From contig JBKGZM010000069.1 in assembly GCA_046545575.1 (NCBI GenBank), forward strand, positions 1-9,808: a stretch of 9,808 nucleotides of DNA. The letters run 5' to 3'. Under the pieces are notes generated by a model that made no database searches, was not told the origin of the DNA, and was given only the letters and a program-made list of their open reading frames with translations. Within the stretch, counting starts at the first letter, position 1, and every line of letters begins with the position of its first letter. Positions 5,269 to 9,808 of this stretch are shown in pieces. A program made the position numbers and the translations under genes. The DNA is from JAGXOF01 sp046545575. Its GTDB lineage: Bacteria; Chloroflexota; Dehalococcoidia; SZUA-161; SpSt-899.

Positions 5269-6093
5269 TTACGCCCGAAGCACGTCAATTATCCGCGGGT
5301 ATATATACTCCGTGACCTTTGCGTTCGCCCCACCCCCATCCACCACCACGTACTTGCCATCACACACCCTGCTCGTGAACTCCTTCATCCGCATGGCCAG
5401 CTCGATAAAGAAATCCTCACTCAGTCCACGACTTCCGTAATCGTCCTTATGAGTATCATGCCCGAAGAAATGGAGGATCATCTCGGGCTGAAATTCCTCT
5501 GCGATCTGCAGTCCCTCCTCAACCCTGTCAAGATACTCCTGATCCGAGACCTTCCAGCCGATATCAAAGCATACATTCGAGCCTTCTCTCCTGTCCGAGC
5601 TACAGAAGCAAACATGGAGCACGTCGTCGTCATCCTTCAGTATATCCCTCGATCCATCTCCGTGGTGACAGTCGGTATCGAAATAGGCCAGTCGTTTTGC
5701 CCCCAACTCCCTGAGTCGTAGAACCGCCGGACCGATACACGAAAGATATGTCCCTCCCCACGCACGGTCTCTCCCAGCATGATGGCCCGCCGCCACGTCG
5801 AAGACCACGGCATTATCGATTTCCCCTTTCCAGACCTTCTCACTGGCCTCAACGAATCCGCCAACCGATGTTCTCGCTCCTTCGTAGTACCAGGCCCTCT
5901 TCTGAGCCCCCAGCATCTCCTTCGTATGAACCTTCAAAAGCTCATCCTCAGCTATCGGCTCCGACTTGAATAAGCTCACATTCTCTTTGCGGGAAACATC
6001 GTCCAGTATGCCCTTGAAATTCCTGTATCTGTTCCCGATAATCGGCCAATCGCCTTCTATGAACCTCTCGTGGAAGAACACACCCGTGGTCAT
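5269..6093 (-). CDS. Histone-deacetylase-like (arginase-fold) zinc amidohydrolase with an altered active site
   Basis: The 274-aa protein belongs to the HDAC/AcuC/acetylpolyamine amidohydrolase superfamily, shorter than the usual 300-370 aa. Family landmarks are V-H-T-K-E near 55-59, A-A-G-H-H-A at 101-106 (the His pair acting as general base), D-T-D-C-H-H-G-D-G at 139-147 and G-H-D-T-H at 211-215. The predicted zinc ligands are D141, H143 and D213. The position of the transition-state Tyr in G-G-G-Y reads G-G-G-A-N (253-257), so that Tyr is missing. Activity may be weak, use another residue, or act on an unusual substrate. ATG 6093 follows AAGGAGGG with good spacing. It is convergent with the Trm9-like gene and divergent from the lipoprotein gene. 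The true substrate (protein lysine, polyamine or other amide) cannot be read from sequence. Confidence 0.88.
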   Translation of the reverse strand: MTTGVFFHERFIEGDWPIIGNRYRNFKGILDDVSRKENVSLFKSEPIAEDELLKVHTKEMLGAQKRAWYYEGARTSVGGFVEASEKVWKGEIDNAVVFDVAAGHHAGRDRAWGGTYLSCIGPAVLRLRELGAKRLAYFDTDCHHGDGSRDILKDDDDVLHVCFCSSDRREGSNVCFDIGWKVSDQEYLDRVEEGLQIAEEFQPEMILHFFGHDTHKDDYGSRGLSEDFFIELAMRMKEFTSRVCDGKYVVVDGGGANAKVTEYIYPRIIDVLRA

Positions 6094-6166
6094 GAATCCC
6101 TCCTTGTTTCCACGACTGATAATGCGATAATTGTTTTGTGTACAATGATATCACAGACAAAGAAAT
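6094..6166. promoter_or_regulatory. Divergent promoter region between the deacetylase-like and lipoprotein genes
   Basis: This 73-bp AT-rich gap must carry both promoters. On the plus strand TTGTTT (6104-6109) and GATAAT (6126-6131) are 16 bp apart, and TACAAT lies at 6141-6146. These are plausible but unremarkable matches. The strong deacetylase ribosome site occupies the left edge, and the lipoprotein gene has only a weak AAAGAAA. Confidence 0.3.
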
Positions 6167-6919
6167 ATGCGAACAGCTGCCATCTTCACAATCTGTCTTA
6201 TATGTGCAATAATGACAGGTTGCGGCACAGGCTCCAGCAACTGGCCTAAATCTATAACGAACCCGCGAGAGGAAATGGATCAGACGGAAGAACCCGTTGC
6301 GGCCGTCTACGCGGGCGAAGGAGCCGTCCTCTTCAGCGACGTTGCTTACGCCCTGGAGATACTAGGCATCAGCTACGCAACGGTGAACCACGATGAAGTC
6401 AGGAACGGCGACCTGTCACGCTTCCAGGTTATGCTGGTGCCCGGCGGCTACACACAGCAATACATGCCAGCCCTGGGAGATAAAGGCAGAGAGGAAATCC
6501 GCAGCTTCATACGAAGCGGTGGAGGCTACATCGGGATCTGCGCCGGAGCCTATATAGCCACCGGCACCGTCCAGGTCCCTGGCAACCAGAAGGGATTGGA
6601 TATCATAGACATAGAAAACACCAGAAAGAGCGGCCGGGGCAAGAGGAAGATACATCTCGAGGAACACCCGATCACCGAGGGACTGGATAAGGAACTGAAA
6701 ATATACTACCAGAACGGACCCGACATCACACCTGGAAAGGACGTGCAGGAGATAGCCAGATACAAAAACGGAAGCTGCGCGGCTGTCAGCGGTCACTTCG
6801 GCGAGGGGAAAGTCGTCATCTTCAGTCCGCACCCCGAGGCCAGTATAAGCCAGGGGATAGAGCCCAAACCCGAAACGCTCAGACTCCTGAAGAACTCGAT
6901 AGACTTTTGCAGGCCTTAG
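6167..6919 (+). CDS. Lipoprotein with BPL_N / class I glutamine-amidotransferase-like domain
   Basis: The 250-aa protein starts with a signal peptide ending in a lipobox-like M-T-G-C (Cys19), so it is probably lipid-anchored on the outer face of the membrane. A serine/proline linker follows. Residues about 43-248 form a domain like the N-terminal part of eukaryotic biotin-protein ligase (BPL_N), related to class I glutamine amidotransferases. Supporting motifs are V-P-G-G-Y (91-95), the nucleophile elbow G-I-C-A-G-A-Y with C125, Y-Q-N-G-P and S-P-H-P-E (220-224), giving a Cys125-His222-Glu224 triad. No biotin-ligase catalytic domain is attached. BPL_N proteins of this stand-alone form have no settled substrate; an amidase or peptidase role in the envelope is inference. 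It heads a cluster with two tiny cysteine-rich genes 29 and 27 bp apart. Confidence 0.85.
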   Translation: MRTAAIFTICLICAIMTGCGTGSSNWPKSITNPREEMDQTEEPVAAVYAGEGAVLFSDVAYALEILGISYATVNHDEVRNGDLSRFQVMLVPGGYTQQYMPALGDKGREEIRSFIRSGGGYIGICAGAYIATGTVQVPGNQKGLDIIDIENTRKSGRGKRKIHLEEHPITEGLDKELKIYYQNGPDITPGKDVQEIARYKNGSCAAVSGHFGEGKVVIFSPHPEASISQGIEPKPETLRLLKNSIDFCRP

Positions 6920-6948
6920 CCAGGTTGTTATACTATATAAAGGTAAAA

Positions 6949-7143
6949 ATGAGCATTTGTAAATGGTATTACTGCTGCCCCATAAAGCAATTCACCGATG
7001 AGGGCAAACTTGACAAATACTGGGTTGAGAATTATTGTTTAGTCGGCAACAAAAACTGCGTTCGATACCAGATGGAAGAGCGAGGCGAACCCCATCCCGA
7101 CAATATGCTCCCGAACGGACAGATAGACGAGAATTTGAGGTAA
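6949..7143 (+). CDS. Small cysteine-rich protein (64 aa)
   Basis: ATG 6949 follows AAGG with 5 nt spacing; the in-frame upstream ATG (6907) lies inside the lipoprotein gene and is rejected. The 64-aa product has five cysteines, Cys4, Cys9 and Cys10 (M-S-I-C-K-W-Y-Y-C-C-P-I-K), then Y-C-L-V and N-C-V-R-Y. This spacing could hold a metal or an Fe-S cluster. The middle reads E-G-K-L-D-K-Y-W-V-E-N-Y-C, and the end is acidic and Pro/Asn-rich. No signal peptide or membrane helix is present, so it is probably cytoplasmic. The density of Trp, Tyr and Cys argues for a real conserved fold. I cannot name a family with confidence. Confidence 0.65.
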   Translation: MSICKWYYCCPIKQFTDEGKLDKYWVENYCLVGNKNCVRYQMEERGEPHPDNMLPNGQIDENLR

Positions 7144-7170
7144 GCCCTTAGCTCGAAAGACGGTGACTCA

Positions 7171-7329
7171 ATGGGATTATTATCGAAGTTAAGGCTCTGG
7201 ATTCGGCACCAGAGGATGGGTTGTGATCCCCATCCGAGGATGCGCTGCCCCAAATGCAAGAGCCGCTATGTGCGGGGAACATACGGAGACCGATTTGAGT
7301 GCTGCGATTGTGGAAACATCTTCTCCTGA
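7171..7329 (+). CDS. Tiny zinc-ribbon protein (52 aa)
   Basis: ATG 7171 opens a 52-aa frame ending at TGA 7327-7329. It starts with a short amphipathic, basic segment (M-G-L-L-S-K-L-R-L-W-I-R). A compact zinc ribbon follows: C-P-K-C at Cys26/Cys29 and C-C-D-C-G at Cys44-Cys47, separated by a 14-residue loop, the classic two-knuckle spacing. Such minimal ribbons bind nucleic acid or protein, but no partner is evident. It is the last of three same-strand genes and ends 11 bp before the 3' end of a convergent gene. The ribosome site is weak. The paired Cys knuckles make chance coding unlikely. Confidence 0.6.
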   Translation: MGLLSKLRLWIRHQRMGCDPHPRMRCPKCKSRYVRGTYGDRFECCDCGNIFS

Positions 7330-7340
7330 GAAGGGCTGAA

Positions 7341-7832
7341 CTAGAGATCGAAAACGACAGGCTTCATCGTTTCCAGGTTCAGGATCACTACCGTAGCTCG
7401 ACCCGTAATCCAGCCGCCACACTCACCGGGGTTAATCACCAATCCACCTTTAGCCGAACCCTCGCGGATATCCAGTTTGTGGGTGTGACCGTAAATGACA
7501 ACGTCGTGCCTAGCGCCGGCAATAACCGCTTCCACAAAGTCGGGTTTGTGAAACATGATGATCCTTTTCCCCTCGACCTCAGATTCCCAGAATTCCTCAT
7601 AAAGCTCACCGACTTCCTGGAATCTTTTGAGCAGAAAGAGCTTGTCGCCATCGTTATTCCCGAAAACGCCAACAAATCTGGCATTCAACCCCTTTAGCTT
7701 ACTGGCCGTGAACGGCGATATGAAGTCGCCCGCGTGCAACACCAGGTCGACATTCTCACGATTGAACACATCCACTGCTTTAGCGATTAACGGTAGATTA
7801 TCATGGCTATCGGACATGATTCCAAGTTTCAT
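7341..7832 (-). CDS. YfcE/MJ0936-type metallophosphoesterase
   Basis: The 163-aa protein is a compact calcineurin-like phosphoesterase of the YfcE/MJ0936 family, which hydrolyses phosphodiesters with two metals (Mn or Ni in studied members). All signature blocks are present: D8-S-H10, G-D36, G-N59-N-D, H95 in M-F-H-K-P, and G-H116-T-H118. The usual H-G after the fifth strand is H-K here, a mild deviation. The length is typical. The start follows AGAGGAG lying in the 3' end of the preceding gene, with only 4 bp between the two genes, so they form a tight operon and may be translationally coupled. The natural substrate is not predictable; a 2',3'-cyclic or other small phosphodiester is the family norm. 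Confidence 0.9.
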   Translation of the reverse strand: MKLGIMSDSHDNLPLIAKAVDVFNRENVDLVLHAGDFISPFTASKLKGLNARFVGVFGNNDGDKLFLLKRFQEVGELYEEFWESEVEGKRIIMFHKPDFVEAVIAGARHDVVIYGHTHKLDIREGSAKGGLVINPGECGGWITGRATVVILNLETMKPVVFDL

Positions 7833-7836
7833 TCTC

Positions 7837-8100
7837 TCAACTCCTCTTTACCTCGCTCTCGAACTCGGGGAAGTATCTGGAGATTATCCGGAGATCGAAT
7901 TTGGAAAGAATGGATTCCTTAGATTCCCGCTGCAAGAGAAACTCGAATGACTTCCTCACAAGCTCCTCCTTCTCGATCTTGCCCTGCGTCAGGTGCTGGT
8001 AGTACTCATCATCCAGGGTAACCGCATGCTCGGACCTGCCGCCAGCTTCCTCGACTGTTACTGTGAACTCTTTTTCGCTCTTTTTCTTGACGTTAATCAT
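7837..8100 (-). CDS. Conserved-looking 87-aa protein, first gene of an operon with the phosphoesterase
   Basis: ATG 8100 is chosen because AAGGAG sits just upstream and because any longer start would lie in the promoter (-10 at 8127-8132). The 87-aa product begins M-I-N-V-K-K-K and has a short strand-rich N-terminal half (F-T-V-T-V-E-E, A-V-T-L-D-D-E-Y-Y). A helical half follows, reading E-E-L-V-R-K-S-F-E-F-L-L-Q-R-E, then I-S-R-Y-F-P-E-F-E near the end. It is soluble, highly charged and has no cysteines. The pattern resembles small uncharacterised bacterial proteins I have seen, but I cannot give a family name or function. Confidence 0.75.
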   Translation of the reverse strand: MINVKKKSEKEFTVTVEEAGGRSEHAVTLDDEYYQHLTQGKIEKEELVRKSFEFLLQRESKESILSKFDLRIISRYFPEFESEVKRS

Positions 8101-8126
8101 GTTCGCTCCTTGACCTTCCAGGAGAA

Positions 8127-8157
8127 AGTATAGCATATGGGGCCTTAGGGCGGTAAA
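8127..8157 (-). promoter_or_regulatory. Extended -10 promoter for the 87-aa protein / phosphoesterase operon
   Basis: On the minus strand TGC-TATACT gives a near-consensus -10 (8127-8132) with an extended TG at 8134-8135. A weak TTTACC -35 is at 8152-8157 (19 bp spacer, tolerable with an extended -10). Just upstream, TGGGT/ACCCA (8158-8162 and 8169-8173) form a small inverted repeat that could be an operator. The predicted transcript start is about 20 nt before the start codon. Confidence 0.5.
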
Positions 8158-8207
8158 TGGGTATATTGACCCAAAGCTTGAGAAATGCTCAGCTAGCTTT
8201 GCCAGTC

Positions 8208-9494
8208 CTATTCCTTTTCCAACAACTGAGTTTCCAGTTTTGAAGGGTCAAAAGGACGGCCAGATTCCAATATTCTCAATAAGGCTTGTCTCAAATAGGA
8301 ACGTGAGAGCTTAATTAACTCTGTTGGACCAACATTCTTTTTTCGTTTCCGAATAGAACCATGCACAATTTCTGAGCGTAAACGGTAAGAATCTTTCATT
8401 TGCTTGTATATCTGTGTACGTTCTACGCCGTCAGAGCCAAGGAAAGCAGCAATTCGGAGAGCCGTACGATAGCTTAACTCCTCAGTGCTGTCAGGAACGA
8501 ATAGAGACTCTAAAGCTATCCAATAGTCTATCAGCTTATCCTCTTCTGTAGCCCTGTCCGCCGCACTGTTCCACCGCTCCAGTGCAACCCTTATTTTGGT
8601 CTCGTTAGGACTCGACCACAGCTTCCTATATAGTTCAACCAGGTCTGATTCTTGTGATTTGTCGACCTTTGCTGAGCGACCAAGCCGATGAACCAATGGC
8701 CCCCAGCTAGTGCCAAGCCCTGGGGTCAGAAAGCTTGAGGTGCTTCTTTTCGTAAATGCCAGACGGGGAGATCCATCAGTCAGAAGGCATATAGCTGTAA
8801 GAAGTAGAGATACTTTCTTACGAGCCTCAAATGAGCCAGACTTTGAATTCCGTTCCTGTTGATACATTATTTCCACAGCACTTTCTAATTGCAGAAGTTC
8901 GTGTGTGGATAGTGGCTGTACCGTTAATAGCCTCTCTGAATTCAACCATCCCTCTAGTTCATCTGTCGAAAGCTGGCGCAACCACAAGTTATCAGAAATC
9001 TGTATCTGGTCGGATTCCATTTCAAAGTTCATCAAGGGGCTAAGTTCTGTAACAGTGATATCAGGAGAAAATACATCCTTTTGAAAAGCATCGAACAATT
9101 CATTGAAGATACGGTCATAAAACTGAAAGCCATTGGCCCTGCTAACATAACCATACAACAGGGAAACAAACCTGTTCTCAAGCCACGATTCTTGAGCGCT
9201 TTCGGGCGCTATCGGCTCACCTCCCGCGTCCACAAGAAGAGTATCCCTCAATTGAGGTTTTTTCTGTACATCTTTAACTAAAGGCTTGAACGAAGCCATT
9301 TTATTCGCTGGATTACGCATCTGAAACCGGAAAAGAGTTGCCCAAAAATCATCCCGCGTTTCTGCAGGGAAAGAAGTTCGGCCACCACCTTCACGGACTA
9401 TTCTAACCCATGTCCGTTGCTCACGTGGTTCAGCAGCAAGCATCTCGCAGCTTTCTCTAATGAAGGCCTTTAAGGCTGACTTGAATTGCTCCAC
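8208..9494 (-). CDS. ApeA-like HEPN-domain protein, candidate RNase
   Basis: The start is GTG 9494 with AGAGGA 5-6 nt upstream, giving 428 aa. The C-terminal part of about 130 residues is a HEPN domain of the Apea-like type: L-I-D-Y-W-I-A-L-E-S-L-F, then Y-R-T-A-L-R-I-A-A-F-L-G, then the R-x4-H motif R373-S-E-I-V-H378-G. In active HEPN proteins this motif is the metal-independent RNase site. The 270-residue N-terminal part has no motif I recognise and contains several Leu-rich helices; it may be the sensor. ApeA itself is an anti-phage abortive-infection protein, so a defence role is a reasonable inference, but many Apea-like HEPN proteins are untested. The gene stands alone, about 270 bp from a tRNA gene, a common setting for acquired defence genes. 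No partner antitoxin or nucleotidyltransferase is next to it within the window. Confidence 0.78.
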   Translation of the reverse strand: MEQFKSALKAFIRESCEMLAAEPREQRTWVRIVREGGGRTSFPAETRDDFWATLFRFQMRNPANKMASFKPLVKDVQKKPQLRDTLLVDAGGEPIAPESAQESWLENRFVSLLYGYVSRANGFQFYDRIFNELFDAFQKDVFSPDITVTELSPLMNFEMESDQIQISDNLWLRQLSTDELEGWLNSERLLTVQPLSTHELLQLESAVEIMYQQERNSKSGSFEARKKVSLLLTAICLLTDGSPRLAFTKRSTSSFLTPGLGTSWGPLVHRLGRSAKVDKSQESDLVELYRKLWSSPNETKIRVALERWNSAADRATEEDKLIDYWIALESLFVPDSTEELSYRTALRIAAFLGSDGVERTQIYKQMKDSYRLRSEIVHGSIRKRKKNVGPTELIKLSRSYLRQALLRILESGRPFDPSKLETQLLEKE

Positions 9495-9768
9495 TTTTGT
9501 CCTCTGTATAACGGACTATTTGCCACGTATTATATCTATGCCCCTCTCCATTACCAGTATGCCAATCTCTCTATGATTACCCTTTCTCATAGTGCCATAT
9601 TCATTGTATTTCATTACCCACGATTATACGCTCCCACAGGAACGCTGACAATAGCCAGGGCCACCTCTCCGATTTCCGCTGGAAACCTGCACTTGTCCCC
9701 GCAGCTCCCGAAGTGATAAAATCATTTAGAAGTCAGATTGTGAGCTTCTAACTTCAGACGAGTTTATT
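9495..9768. other. Intergenic region upstream of the HEPN gene and the tRNA
   Basis: I see no convincing gene. It must hold the minus-strand promoter of the HEPN gene and the plus-strand promoter of the tRNA; no clear pair of boxes stands out for either. TTAGAAG (9726-9732) and CTTCTAA (9745-9751) form a 7-bp inverted repeat with a 12-nt loop, 17 bp before the tRNA. Confidence 0.35.
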
Positions 9769-9808
9769 GCGGGAGTAGCTCAGTGGTAGAGCTCCTGCCT
9801 TCCAAGCA
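9769..9808 (+). tRNA. tRNA-Gly (anticodon UCC), 5' part only
   Basis: The sequence begins with the seven-base acceptor strand GCGGGAG, then TA, and a D-arm GCTC/GAGC with the loop AGTGGTA. The anticodon stem starts CCTGC and the seven-base loop CTTCCAA carries TCC, which reads GGA glycine codons. The first three pairs of the descending stem (GCA) fit. The window ends there, so the T-arm and the 3' acceptor strand are not seen. Confidence 0.9.

Noticed and set aside
6416..6832. 138-codon minus-strand frame opposite the lipoprotein gene
   Set aside because: It is a shadow of the BPL_N coding frame, with no ribosome site and no recognisable motif.
7171..7329. The zinc-ribbon protein as the Trm112 partner of the Trm9-like enzyme
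   Set aside because: It has a minimal two-knuckle ribbon of 52 aa with none of the Trm112 helical segments, and it is 2 kb away in a different gene cluster.
7299..7697. 132-codon plus-strand frame opposite the phosphoesterase
   Set aside because: The phosphoesterase has all its family motifs; this frame is its antisense shadow and overlaps the zinc-ribbon gene end.
1..9808. CRISPR array, insertion sequence, integrase or phage genes
   Set aside because: No regularly spaced direct repeats and no transposase, integrase or structural phage motifs were found in any frame.

Overview
The window looks like bacterial chromosome, most likely from a Dehalococcoidia-type Chloroflexota genome. The main clue is a short, free-standing Elp3 of the kind found in archaea and in Dehalococcoides relatives. 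It sits among small strand-switching gene groups with ordinary Shine-Dalgarno sites. The taxonomic call is an inference from gene content; no marker gene is present.

Left third (about 1-3006): small plus-strand genes for membrane or exported proteins that I cannot assign to families. By eye this part is less GC-rich than the rest, and its reading frames are repeatedly damaged. The secreted-protein gene (893-1755) and a four-helix membrane-protein gene (2479-3006) both have a good ribosome site and ATG that run into TAA after three or four codons, with the long frame continuing in the -1 register. The second gene also has an in-frame TAG. Between them, 2054-2427 holds short coding-like fragments in different frames, then a 38-bp perfect palindrome. 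This is either a decaying segment or a run of sequence errors; recoding is less likely but testable.

Centre (3035-5183): elp3 (minus) and a Trm9/ALKBH8-like methyltransferase (plus) are divergently arranged and 58 bp apart. In eukaryotes Elp3 makes cm5U at tRNA wobble position 34 and Trm9 methyl-esterifies it to mcm5U, so the pair suggests a compact bacterial wobble-uridine pathway. The methyltransferase stop codon and its last 13 or so residues lie inside a palindromic repeat. A second long hairpin follows, separating it from a convergent histone-deacetylase-like gene.

Right part (5269-9808): the deacetylase-like protein keeps its zinc ligands but has Ala at the catalytic Tyr position. It is divergent from a lipoprotein with a class I glutamine-amidotransferase-like (BPL_N) domain. 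Two very small cysteine-rich proteins follow, one a 52-residue zinc ribbon. A minus-strand operon with a recognisable extended -10 promoter encodes an 87-aa conserved-looking protein and a YfcE/MJ0936-type phosphodiesterase. Upstream of it, also on the minus strand, is a 428-aa ApeA-like HEPN protein, a candidate RNase of the defence type. The window ends inside a tRNA-Gly(UCC) gene.
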